This document shows, piece by piece, positions 1 through 8,203 of a stretch of DNA of 64,000 nucleotides (position 1 is its first letter; each line of letters begins with the position of its first letter). A program made the position numbers and the translations under genes. Origin of the DNA: an uncultured Eubacteriales bacterium (GTDB lineage Bacteria > Bacillota > Clostridia > Peptostreptococcales > Anaerovoracaceae); the NCBI GenBank assembly GCA_902798745.1, contig CADBXM010000002.1:1-64000 (forward strand). The letters are read 5' to 3'. The notes beneath the pieces are model-generated. The model was not told the DNA's origin, did not search any database, and worked only from the letters and a program-made list of their open reading frames with translations.

Positions 1-105
1 CTTTTCTCCGTAGAATACTTTCCTCCTGTATTTGGGAGCAAACACTATGTGGTATTTGCAATTCCACTTTGAGTGCGATAGACTGTGGACGTCATTTAGG
101 CCCAT
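1..105 (-). CDS. tnpA: IS200/IS605-family transposase TnpA (Y1), N-terminal fragment cut by window edge
   Basis: Only the first 35 codons lie inside the window; the gene continues beyond base 1. The start is ATG at 103-105, preceded by a strong GGAGGAGG site. The translated start contains SLSHSKWNCKYHIVFAPKYR, the well-known N-terminus of small single-strand transposases of the IS200/IS605 family, which use one catalytic tyrosine. The catalytic HUH and tyrosine regions are outside the window, so activity cannot be judged. It reads away from guaA, whose terminator lies about 130 bases upstream of this start. Family assignment is secure from the motif; intactness is unknown. Confidence 0.9.
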   Translation of the reverse strand, partial: MGLNDVHSLSHSKWNCKYHIVFAPKYRRKVFYGEK

Positions 106-198
106 GATCCTCCTCCTTGTTTTGTAATTGCAGTTGGCAGACCGCAGTCACAATTCTAAGGTTTGGAGGATTTCTGGTCAAACGCATAGCGTTCACGG

Positions 199-221
199 AA
201 CCCCGCGTCTAACGCGGGGTT
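199..221. repeat. Perfect 9-bp inverted repeat, probable IS left-end hairpin
   Basis: Arms at 199-207 and 213-221 (AACCCCGCG / CGCGGGGTT) flank a 5-base loop. On the plus strand the hairpin is followed by TTCTTCT, so it could act as a weak plus-strand terminator. Its position upstream of the tnpA leader fits the subterminal hairpin of IS200/IS605 ends better. Confidence 0.6.
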
Positions 222-231
222 TTCTTCTAAC

Positions 232-264
232 AAAAAGCGCCGAAGCGCTAAAAGCACTCCGGCG
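232..264 (-). terminator. Rho-independent terminator of guaBA
   Basis: Read on the minus strand, CGCCGGAG (257-264) pairs with CTTCGGCG (238-245) and is followed by a U-run at 232-236. A smaller UUCG-loop hairpin (236-249) is nested in it. It lies about 75 bases beyond the guaA stop codon. Confidence 0.8.
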
Positions 265-338
265 TCTGTAGATTTTTGGATGATTTAACCGTAGATTGCA
301 TCCAATCGCGCTTCGCTGGCGCTCGCTCTCAATGGGAG

Positions 339-1307
339 TTATTCGAATTCAATCGTTGAGACAGGCTTATCCGAGATGTCCCACATAACTCTGTTTACAC
401 CAGGGACCGTCTCGATGATGCGGTCACGCATTGTTTTGAGCATCTCCCATGGAATCTCAACGGACTCTGCAGTCACAGCGTCTACTGTGTTGATGGCTCT
501 GATGATAACAGGCCAGCCCATGTAGCGCTTGCCGTCCTTGATTCCTGTCGACTTCATGTCAGGGATGACAGCGAAGTACTGCCATGGTGTCTTTTCCATC
601 TTGCCGATCTCTTCTCTAACGATGGCGTCTGCCTCTCTGAGAGCCTCGAGCCTATCACGTGTGATAGCGCCTGTGCATCTTACTCCGAGACCAGGGCCAG
701 GGAATGGCTGTCTGTATACCATGTTGTCAGGAAGTCCAAGAGCTGAACCTACTACTCTTACCTCGTCCTTGTAGAGGAGCTTTACAGGCTCCACGAGCTC
801 GAACTGAAGATCTTCAGGAAGGCCGCCTACATTGTGGTGTGCCTTTACTCCATCTGACTCAAGGATGTCAGGGTAGATAGTGCCCTGTCCGAGGAACTCG
901 ATACCCTCGAGTTTAGCAGCTTCCTCAGCGAATACATCGATGAACTCCTTGCCGATGATCTTGCGCTTTGTCTCAGGATCGTCGACTCCCGCGAGTTTGT
1001 CGAGGAAGCGGTCGACTGCGTCCACGTAGATCAGATTAGCACCCAGCTCTTCTCTGAAGACCTTGATGACCATCTCAGGCTCACCCTTGCGGAGGAGACC
1101 GTGATTGACGTGTACGCATACCAGATTGTCGCCTATCGCCTTGATAAGCAATGCAGCTACTACACTTGAATCAACGCCGCCCGAGAGCGCAAGAAGAACT
1201 TTCTTGTCTCCCACCTGAGCCTTGATCTCAGCGAGCTGCTCCTCGATGAACTTGTCAGCGAGTGCACGTGTCGTGATACGTTCCATTGTTTCAGGTCTCT
1301 TATCCAT
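339..1307 (-). CDS. guaA: GMP synthase, stand-alone ATP-pyrophosphatase/dimerisation subunit (no glutaminase domain)
   Basis: Converts XMP to GMP using ATP and ammonia. The 322-residue protein has the PP-loop SGGVDSS at residues 42-48 and ends in the typical GMP synthase C-terminus (DISDKP..TIEFE). Usual bacterial GuaA is about 510 residues, with an N-terminal class I glutamine amidotransferase domain that is absent here. The gene has its own ATG and a GGAGG site (CGGAGGTATATAA-ATG), so this is not a frameshift or truncation artefact. It resembles the archaeal arrangement, where the ATPase and glutaminase are separate. It follows guaB by 45 bases and is probably cotranscribed. A separate glutaminase subunit is not in this window; free ammonia could also be the donor. 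Confidence 0.93.
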   Translation of the reverse strand: MDKRPETMERITTRALADKFIEEQLAEIKAQVGDKKVLLALSGGVDSSVVAALLIKAIGDNLVCVHVNHGLLRKGEPEMVIKVFREELGANLIYVDAVDRFLDKLAGVDDPETKRKIIGKEFIDVFAEEAAKLEGIEFLGQGTIYPDILESDGVKAHHNVGGLPEDLQFELVEPVKLLYKDEVRVVGSALGLPDNMVYRQPFPGPGLGVRCTGAITRDRLEALREADAIVREEIGKMEKTPWQYFAVIPDMKSTGIKDGKRYMGWPVIIRAINTVDAVTAESVEIPWEMLKTMRDRIIETVPGVNRVMWDISDKPVSTIEFE

Positions 1308-1352
1308 TTATATACCTCCGTGAAACACTTAAGTAATAATAAGCTATAGTAA

Positions 1353-2870
1353 TTAGCGGTCGGTAGGTGACGATATGCCTGCCACTTCCTTGAGGATGAC
1401 GTCGTGAGCGCCGCCCTCGACAATACTGACTGACGATACAAGAGTGAGCTTGGCATTCTTGTGGAAGTCAGGGATATTTAGGCAGCCGCAGTTGCACATT
1501 GTGGACTTCACCTTTCCGAGAGACATCTGGACGTTGTCGTGGAGTGGCCCTGCGTATGGCACGTAGGAGTCAACGCCTTCCTCGAATTTGAGCTTTGCGT
1601 CGCCGCCGAGATCGTATCTCTGCCAGTTGCGGGCTCTTGCCGAACCTTCGCCCCAATACTCTTTGACGTAGTTGCCGTTGAGCATCAGCTTGGCCGATGG
1701 GGATTCGTCGAATCTGGCAAAATATCTGCCGAGCATGATGAAGTCTGCTCCCATAGCAAGCGCCAGTGTCATATGGTAGTCGTAAACGATACCTCCGTCG
1801 GAGCAGAGTGGAATATATACGCCTGTCTTCTTGAAGTATTCGTCCCTTGCCTGTGCTACCTCGATCACAGCCGAAGCCTGTCCGCGTCCGATGCCCTTCT
1901 GTTCTCTTGTGATGCAGATGGATCCACCGCCGATACCGATCTTGACGAAATCGGCTCCGCAGTCTGCGAGGTAATTGAACCCCTCAGCGTCGACTACATT
2001 ACCTGCGCCTACTTTAACGCTGTCTCCATAAGTGTCTCTGATCCACTTGAGAGTGATCGCCTGCCACTCGGAATAGCCTTCCGATGAGTCGATGGTGAGT
2101 ACGTCTACACCTGCGTCTACTAGCGCCGGAACTCTTTCCTTAAAGTCGCGTGTATTGATGCCCGCGCCTACGATATATCTCTTGTCGGCATCGAGCAGTT
2201 CATTCGGATGCTCTTTATGCGAATCGTAGTCCTTACGGAATACGAATGCAGTGAGTCTCTGATTTTCGTCTATGATCGGAAGCTGGTTGACTTTGTTGTC
2301 CCAGATGAGATCGTTGGCCTCGGAAAGAGTGATACCTTCCTTGCCGTAGACCATCTTTTCGAATGGTGTCATGAACTCCGAAACAGGAGTATCCACGCTC
2401 ATTCTGGAGATCCTGTAGTCTTTGCTGGTAACGATGCCGAGCAGCTTGCCGTCTGCCGTGCCGTCTTCTGTGATGGCGATCGTAGAATGTCCCTTCTCTT
2501 CTTTGAGATCCAGCACATCCTGAAGTGTGGCATCCGGTTTCAGATTTGAGTCACTTGGCACGAAACCGGCCTTATAGCTCTTGGCTTTTCTTACCATCTC
2601 AGCCTGACTCTCTATAGACTGAGAACCAAAGATAAATGAAATGCCGCCTTCCTTCGCGAGCGCTACAGCCATGTTGTTATCGGACACAGACTGCATTACA
2701 GCGGAAGTCAGCGGGATATTCATTGTGAGAGCAGGCTCTTCGCCTTTTTTGTATTTGACCACAGGGGTCTTGAGTGAAACGTTCTCCGGGCGCGCTTCCG
2801 TGCTGGAGTAACCCGGTAAAAGCAGGTATTCGTTGAAAGTTCTTGATGGTTCCTTGATAACAGTCGCCAT
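1353..2870 (-). CDS. guaB: IMP dehydrogenase (Tritrichomonas-like type)
   Basis: NAD-dependent oxidation of IMP to XMP, the first committed step to GMP. The 505-residue protein has a catalytic TIM barrel interrupted by a CBS pair at about residues 105-220. The catalytic loop is [15 protein letters not shown] with the thiol at C319, not the common GSICTTR form. Flap residues R418-Y419 are present (NWQRYDLGG), and E431 follows. From memory the whole chain, including residue numbering, matches the IMPDH of the protozoan Tritrichomonas foetus very closely. The start is ATG with AGAGGTG upstream. guaA follows in the same direction. Confidence 0.96.
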   Translation of the reverse strand: MATVIKEPSRTFNEYLLLPGYSSTEARPENVSLKTPVVKYKKGEEPALTMNIPLTSAVMQSVSDNNMAVALAKEGGISFIFGSQSIESQAEMVRKAKSYKAGFVPSDSNLKPDATLQDVLDLKEEKGHSTIAITEDGTADGKLLGIVTSKDYRISRMSVDTPVSEFMTPFEKMVYGKEGITLSEANDLIWDNKVNQLPIIDENQRLTAFVFRKDYDSHKEHPNELLDADKRYIVGAGINTRDFKERVPALVDAGVDVLTIDSSEGYSEWQAITLKWIRDTYGDSVKVGAGNVVDAEGFNYLADCGADFVKIGIGGGSICITREQKGIGRGQASAVIEVAQARDEYFKKTGVYIPLCSDGGIVYDYHMTLALAMGADFIMLGRYFARFDESPSAKLMLNGNYVKEYWGEGSARARNWQRYDLGGDAKLKFEEGVDSYVPYAGPLHDNVQMSLGKVKSTMCNCGCLNIPDFHKNAKLTLVSSVSIVEGGAHDVILKEVAGISSPTDR

Positions 2871-2963
2871 TATGCACCTCTTTCCTGTTAAAACGAGTGA
2901 TTACGATATGTAATAAAAAGTTAAAGTGAACTAATTATTCAGCTATTTTAATAACTTTTCCAT

Positions 2964-2972
2964 ACTATAGCA
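2964..2972 (-). promoter_or_regulatory. Extended -10 promoter candidate for guaBA
   Basis: On the minus strand TGC-TATAGT forms an extended -10 about 95 bases before the guaB start. No good -35 hexamer lies 16-18 bases upstream. The rest of the groL-guaB gap (2871-3117) is AT-rich; I see no purine riboswitch core in it. Confidence 0.45.
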
Positions 2973-3064
2973 TCATTTCAGGGCGAAATAAAGCAATTTT
3001 GATAAGTTAGATGATGCTAATTATTTGGCATATGTGTAAGCGGGTAGGATTCTTTGCGTAACAC

Positions 3065-3090
3065 AAAAAAGGCGCTCATTTGAGCGCCTT
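3065..3090 (-). terminator. Rho-independent terminator of groSL
   Basis: An inverted repeat AAGGCGCTCA / TGAGCGCCTT spans 3069-3090 and is followed on the minus strand by a U-run at 3065-3070. It lies about 30 bases past the groL stop. Confidence 0.85.
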
Positions 3091-3117
3091 TCGCTTATCT
3101 ATTTTTGCATGATGCCC

Positions 3118-4770
<1,653 letters not shown>

Positions 4771-5052
4771 CTACTTTTCGATGGTCGCAAGGATGTCTCT
4801 CTGATTAATGATGGTGTACTCTTCACCTTTATATTTAAGATCATTTCCGCCGTATCTTGAGAAGATAACGATATCGCCAACCTTAAGTTCCATTGGCTCT
4901 TCTTCTGTGCCAGGGCCTACAGCCAAAACTTCTGCCTGCTGTGGCTTCTCCTTGGCGGTGCTGCTGAGCAGCAGACCTGCTTCGGTCTTCTCCTCGGCTT
5001 CCATCTTTCTGATCACTACTCTAGCTCCGAGCGGTTTGATTCCAATGCTCAT
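4771..5052 (-). CDS. groS: Co-chaperonin GroES (Hsp10)
   Basis: Caps the GroEL ring during folding. The 93-residue protein is full length for the family, with the N-terminal KPLGARVVI strand and the mobile-loop region around residues 17-35 (EAEEKTEAGLLLSS). The start ATG is preceded by TTAGGAGGC. It is first in the operon; a CIRCE element and a consensus sigma-A promoter lie directly upstream, so heat-shock control by HrcA is expected. hrcA itself is not in this window. Confidence 0.99.
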   Translation of the reverse strand: MSIGIKPLGARVVIRKMEAEEKTEAGLLLSSTAKEKPQQAEVLAVGPGTEEEPMELKVGDIVIFSRYGGNDLKYKGEEYTIINQRDILATIEK

Positions 5053-5089
5053 TATGTTGCCTCCTAATAAGTTGTAACTTTGTTATCTG

Positions 5090-5116
5090 TTAGCACTCTA
5101 AACTTACGAGTGCCAA
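5090..5116. promoter_or_regulatory. CIRCE operator (HrcA binding site)
   Basis: TTAGCACTC-N9-GAGTGCCAA differs at one position from the perfect CIRCE palindrome TTAGCACTC-N9-GAGTGCTAA. It sits between the -10 box and the groS start, the classical place for HrcA repression. Confidence 0.97.
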
Positions 5117-5128
5117 TTACCAAAACAT

Positions 5129-5157
5129 ATTGTACTCATCCCGGCGAGGTGTGTCAA
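5129..5157 (-). promoter_or_regulatory. Sigma-A promoter of groSL
   Basis: On the minus strand a perfect TTGACA (5152-5157) is separated by 17 bases from TACAAT (5129-5134). The CIRCE element lies immediately downstream, over the expected transcript start. Confidence 0.93.
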
Positions 5158-5184
5158 CACCTGAACGCAAGAAAATGAAAGACT

Positions 5185-5982
5185 TTACGCGCGGTCTCTA
5201 TAGTAGTAAAAGAGGTATTGCTGGGCGTATCCCGCAAGCTCGCCGAACCTTTCATTCGCGAAGCGCTGCATGCCCTTTACATCCTTCTCTTCGAAGCCGT
5301 AAATGTCATTCATTATGTGTTTCACCCAGGTGTCGATCGGGAACGCGGCTACCTCGTGGAGCCCAAACAGCATGATACAGTTGGCCACCTTTGGCCCTAT
5401 ACCACAGAAGCGCAGGAGTTCATCCCTGGTTTCAGGCGGCCCCTCTTCAAGATACTGTCTCGAGCTTTCGATTATATACCTGCTCCTGTAGCCCAGCTTC
5501 AGAGATGCGAGATCGCATTCTTTAGCGTCTGCCAGTGCTTCAGGTGAAGGGAAAGCGGCAAAGTCGTCATTTATACGTCTGCCATATCTGTCGCAAATCG
5601 ATTCGATGTTTTTACGTATGCGTGGGATATTGTTGTTCTGCGAAATGATGAACGAGATCATGGTTTCAAAGAGATCCTGGTTGAGTATGCGTATGCCGAA
5701 ACCGTAATCTGTCGCCGCCCTGATACGGGGCTCGCTCTTTGCAAGATCGTTCTTTATCTCTCCGTAGTCTGTGTCAAGGTCAAAGTAGTGGCTCCAGAAT
5801 GCTTTGTCACCGCCGGTCGCTTCGATAGTAAGTATCCCGTCATCATAAAAGACGCATGCAGCCTTGTCGCCTGCCGCGCCCCTGTATCCGCCCTCAAACG
5901 GACGCCATCTGAAGACCTGTCCGCACTCAAAAATGTGCGTAAGATCGGTATCTTTTACATTTTCAATAATTATCTTATCCAT
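5185..5982 (-). CDS. ogg: 8-oxoguanine DNA glycosylase/AP lyase, OGG1-type
   Basis: Removes 8-oxoguanine paired with C and nicks the abasic site. The 265-residue protein has an OGG N-terminal domain (CGQVFRWRP near residue 20). A helix-hairpin-helix-GPD core follows, with catalytic Lys at K198 in FCGIGPKVANC and Asp at D217 in FPIDTWVKH. These correspond to K249 and D268 of human OGG1. The start ATG has AGGAG close upstream. It lies 7 bases after the P-loop/Gls24-like gene and is probably cotranscribed with it. Its 3' end comes within 30 bases of the groS promoter. Confidence 0.93.
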   Translation of the reverse strand: MDKIIIENVKDTDLTHIFECGQVFRWRPFEGGYRGAAGDKAACVFYDDGILTIEATGGDKAFWSHYFDLDTDYGEIKNDLAKSEPRIRAATDYGFGIRILNQDLFETMISFIISQNNNIPRIRKNIESICDRYGRRINDDFAAFPSPEALADAKECDLASLKLGYRSRYIIESSRQYLEEGPPETRDELLRFCGIGPKVANCIMLFGLHEVAAFPIDTWVKHIMNDIYGFEEKDVKGMQRFANERFGELAGYAQQYLFYYYRDRA

Positions 5983-5989
5983 TAACTCC

Positions 5990-6862
5990 TTAGTGAAGCC
6001 TCTTTGAGCGCATCTCCTCGATGCTTCCGACCATGTCCCTTATCCTCACGTTCACACTTTCTATCGTAAACGCCGTCATGGATGACAGAGCATCGAAAAC
6101 ATCCTTTTGAAGCCCCATACACATATCCACTGATTCCGGATCGCGTATGGCCATCACATCTATGGTCACAGCCATATTCTGCTGTTTGCCGTTGTTCATC
6201 CTGTCGACCACTACGATGTGGCTGTCATATTTCTCAGCGGAGATCCTGATGATATCTCTTATCACCTGCTCGCTTATGGAGAAGCTACCGAAATAGCTGA
6301 ATGTAGGCCTCACGACTGTCCGGTCATCCGGGTCTTCGTCATCGTTCTTCTTATCGCCTGAAACCGAATTGCCCCTTGCCCTGTTGATGATGCTCTTGAT
6401 CGGGTCCATGAAGTACCCCGCGAAATCGCGGCGGAGCTGCCCTACAGGGGCCGGTATAACGTGCTCGCCTTCATCCTGTCTGAAATGTCTTGCGATCTCA
6501 CGCTCTTCCTCTGTGGTGACATCTTCGATATATATGCGCTCTTCGATCGGTCCTACTTCAAGCTGTTTCGCCACGATATCTGTCATGCGATCGGATGTAC
6601 CGATTATCATAAGCACAGCCGGATCGTACTCGGCGATGGCTGCTTTTACCGATTCTCTATGATCGTCATAGTTGAACAAAGCTGTTCTCATGGCCGCCGC
6701 TTTGGACGCGCATTTCTTGGCCGATGTGCCTGCCACTATCTGACCTTTGTATATGAGAAGACCATCATCTATGATCGCGTCAAAACCCCGCCTCTGCGCA
6801 AGCGCAGTGGCTTGAAAGCTTTTTCCTGTTCCGCTTTTTCCCGTAAATGAGACTACTTTCAT
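5990..6862 (-). CDS. P-loop NTPase fused to an Asp23/Gls24-like domain, function unknown
   Basis: The 290-residue protein starts with a Walker A motif, GKSGTGKS (residues 8-15), in an ATPase-like domain of about 165 residues. An acidic linker (about 168-180, DKKNDDEDPDD) leads to a C-terminal domain of about 95 residues. That domain resembles Asp23/Gls24 (DUF322) alkaline-shock proteins (FGSFSISEQVIRDIIRISAE and downstream strands). I know of no assigned function for this combination. The ATG at 6860-6862 was chosen; a TTG two codons earlier is less likely. No Shine-Dalgarno sequence is visible before it (ATTATTTGTAT-ATG). It is divergent from the ferredoxin gene and precedes ogg. Confidence 0.75.
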   Translation of the reverse strand: MKVVSFTGKSGTGKSFQATALAQRRGFDAIIDDGLLIYKGQIVAGTSAKKCASKAAAMRTALFNYDDHRESVKAAIAEYDPAVLMIIGTSDRMTDIVAKQLEVGPIEERIYIEDVTTEEEREIARHFRQDEGEHVIPAPVGQLRRDFAGYFMDPIKSIINRARGNSVSGDKKNDDEDPDDRTVVRPTFSYFGSFSISEQVIRDIIRISAEKYDSHIVVVDRMNNGKQQNMAVTIDVMAIRDPESVDMCMGLQKDVFDALSSMTAFTIESVNVRIRDMVGSIEEMRSKRLH

Positions 6863-6874
6863 ATACAAATAATG

Positions 6875-6903
6875 TTTACAATCTGCAATTCAGGTGCTAT
6901 ACT
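6875..6903 (+). promoter_or_regulatory. Sigma-A promoter of the small ferredoxin gene
   Basis: TTTACA (6875-6880), a 17-base spacer and TATACT (6898-6903) lie about 38 bases before the ferredoxin start codon. Confidence 0.88.
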
Positions 6904-6940
6904 TCGCATGTAGATATTACTGTAAAAAGGAGGAAAGACA

Positions 6941-7108
6941 ATGGCTTATAAAATCAGTGATGAGTGCGTAGGTTGTGGTGCTTGCATGGAAGGCTGCCCA
7001 GTTCAGGCTATCAGCGAAGGTACACCTTACGTGATCGACGAGAGTGCTTGCATCGACTGTGGTGCTTGCGAGGCTAACTGCCCTGTTGGTGCTCCATCCG
7101 AGGCATAA
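6941..7108 (+). CDS. Small 2[4Fe-4S] ferredoxin
   Basis: A 55-residue clostridial-type ferredoxin, short enough to be missed by a 60-residue cutoff. Two CxxCxxCxxxCP motifs are visible: CVGCGACMEGCP (residues 9-20) and CIDCGACEANCP (37-48), each expected to bind one 4Fe-4S cluster. The ATG is preceded by AAAGGAGG. It has its own consensus promoter and a terminator 24 bases after the stop, so it is monocistronic and probably strongly expressed. As a low-potential carrier it could serve the 2-oxoacid:ferredoxin oxidoreductase encoded at 42580-45193; that link is inference. Confidence 0.97.
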   Translation: MAYKISDECVGCGACMEGCPVQAISEGTPYVIDESACIDCGACEANCPVGAPSEA

Positions 7109-7131
7109 TCGATCAAACAGACAAATCATCT

Positions 7132-7165
7132 AAAATCCCGTAGCAATGCTACGGGATTTTGTTTT
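7132..7165. terminator. Bidirectional terminator between ferredoxin gene and rex
   Basis: A 13-bp perfect stem, AAAATCCCGTAGC / GCTACGGGATTTT, with a 3-base loop spans 7132-7160. U-runs follow on either strand. It serves the plus-strand ferredoxin and the minus-strand rex transcript. Confidence 0.92.
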
Positions 7166-7184
7166 GAGCCTATTGATACCCGGT

Positions 7185-7826
7185 TTACTCTTCCTCTTCG
7201 TGTTTGCTCTTTATCATGAATGACAGAGCATGAAGACTATCCGAAAGATGCACCGATTCGAGTGCGATGTCATCCGGAACTTCAAGATCTATAGGAGCAA
7301 AATTCCAGATGCCCTTTACGCCGCCCTTCACAAGTGCGTCAGCTACACTCTGAGCATTGTCTCTGGTTACACAGATTATGCCGATATCTACTTTATTGTC
7401 TCTGACATAATCCTCGATGAGCGCACTATCCATTACCGTTACATCATTAATTACCTTGCCTATGACTTCAGGATCCTTGTCGAAGAGTCCTATGATGTTG
7501 AAGCCGATCTTGTAATAATAGGTGTAATTTGTGATGGCGTGTCCGAGATTACCGACACCGACAACGATGGTCCTGTATTCTCTGTCGAGTCCGAGGATCC
7601 TGTTGATCTCCTTGTAGAGCTTATCTACTTCGTACCCATAACCCTGCTGGCCGAATTCACCAAAAGTATTGAGATCCTGTCTGATCTGAGAAGCCGTATA
7701 TCCTATCAGCTCACTCAGCTCACCCGACGAGATCTTTTTGATGCCCTTGAGTTTGAGCTGCCCGAGGTATCTCCTGTAACGAGGCAGTCGGCGTATTATT
7801 GCGTTTGAAACTTTCGCTTTGCTCAT
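7185..7826 (-). CDS. rex: Redox-sensing transcriptional repressor Rex
   Basis: NAD+/NADH-sensing repressor of fermentation and respiration genes in Gram-positive bacteria. The 213-residue protein is full length. An N-terminal winged helix (residues 10-80, including SSGELSELIGYTASQIRQD) precedes a Rossmann fold starting at VVGVGNLGHA near residue 88. The C-terminal helix is for domain swapping. It follows acpP by 25 bases and probably shares its transcript. It ends at the bidirectional terminator. A candidate Rex-like palindrome lies upstream of the acpP promoter (8149-8166), which would allow autoregulation; this is weakly supported. Confidence 0.96.
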   Translation of the reverse strand: MSKAKVSNAIIRRLPRYRRYLGQLKLKGIKKISSGELSELIGYTASQIRQDLNTFGEFGQQGYGYEVDKLYKEINRILGLDREYRTIVVGVGNLGHAITNYTYYYKIGFNIIGLFDKDPEVIGKVINDVTVMDSALIEDYVRDNKVDIGIICVTRDNAQSVADALVKGGVKGIWNFAPIDLEVPDDIALESVHLSDSLHALSFMIKSKHEEEE

Positions 7827-7851
7827 AAACTGCTCTACCGTTTCTGTTCGA

Positions 7852-8079
7852 TTATTTATTCTCTTCTACATACTTTACGATATCGCCAACTTTTGTGAAG
7901 TTTTCAGCAACTTCATCAGGGATCTCAATACCGTATTCTTCCTCGACTCCGAGGATGATCTCTACAGCGTCCAGAGAATCTGCTTCAAGATCTTTCATGA
8001 AGTCAGTTTCCATTGTAACTGCCGACTCATCAACATCCAGCTGTTCAACTATGAGAGCTTTTACTTTTTCAAAAACCAT
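7852..8079 (-). CDS. acpP: Acyl carrier protein
   Basis: Carries growing fatty-acyl chains on a 4'-phosphopantetheine arm. The 75-residue acidic protein has the attachment site in EADSLDAVEI, with S35 the modified serine. The ATG at 8077-8079 has an AAGGAG site and gives the normal ACP length. The open frame extends 29 codons further, but that stretch overlaps the promoter. No other fatty-acid synthesis gene is nearby, so it is separated from the usual fab cluster and paired with rex instead. Confidence 0.96.
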   Translation of the reverse strand: MVFEKVKALIVEQLDVDESAVTMETDFMKDLEADSLDAVEIILGVEEEYGIEIPDEVAENFTKVGDIVKYVEENK

Positions 8080-8112
8080 AATGATCTCCTTTTCTTTTAA
8101 TACATTGTTAAT

Positions 8113-8142
8113 ATTATACCTTGGGTACAACTTTTCTTTCAA
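8113..8142 (-). promoter_or_regulatory. Sigma-A promoter of acpP-rex
   Basis: On the minus strand TTGAAA (8137-8142), an 18-base spacer and a perfect TATAAT (8113-8118) precede acpP by 33 bases. Confidence 0.85.
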
Positions 8143-8203
8143 TACATTTTGTATGATTTTTAACAAAATTGTTTATTTTTTTCACAATCTTGCTGTGACA
8201 TTA

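Larger units (their letters stand above)
1..230 (-). mobile_element. IS200/IS605-type insertion sequence, left end and start of tnpA
   Basis: The element enters from the left edge. Visible parts are the tnpA start (1-105), about 90 bases of leader, and a GC-rich hairpin at 199-221. IS200/IS605 elements lack terminal inverted repeats and carry subterminal hairpins recognised by the transposase, so this hairpin is the likely left-end structure. The outer boundary is estimated near 222-231, just beyond the U-tract of the guaA terminator. The exact junction is inferred, not seen. Confidence 0.7.

Noticed and set aside
199-227. Hairpin with T-rich tail as a plus-strand gene terminator
   Set aside because: No plus-strand gene ends here; its position in front of tnpA fits an IS200/IS605 subterminal hairpin better.
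2871-3117. Purine riboswitch upstream of guaB
   Set aside because: The conserved loop and junction sequences of purine aptamers are not visible; the region is plain AT-rich DNA with an extended -10.
8080-8166. 29-codon N-terminal extension of ACP
   Set aside because: It runs through the TATAAT promoter and gives an atypical ACP; ATG at 8079 has AAGGAG.
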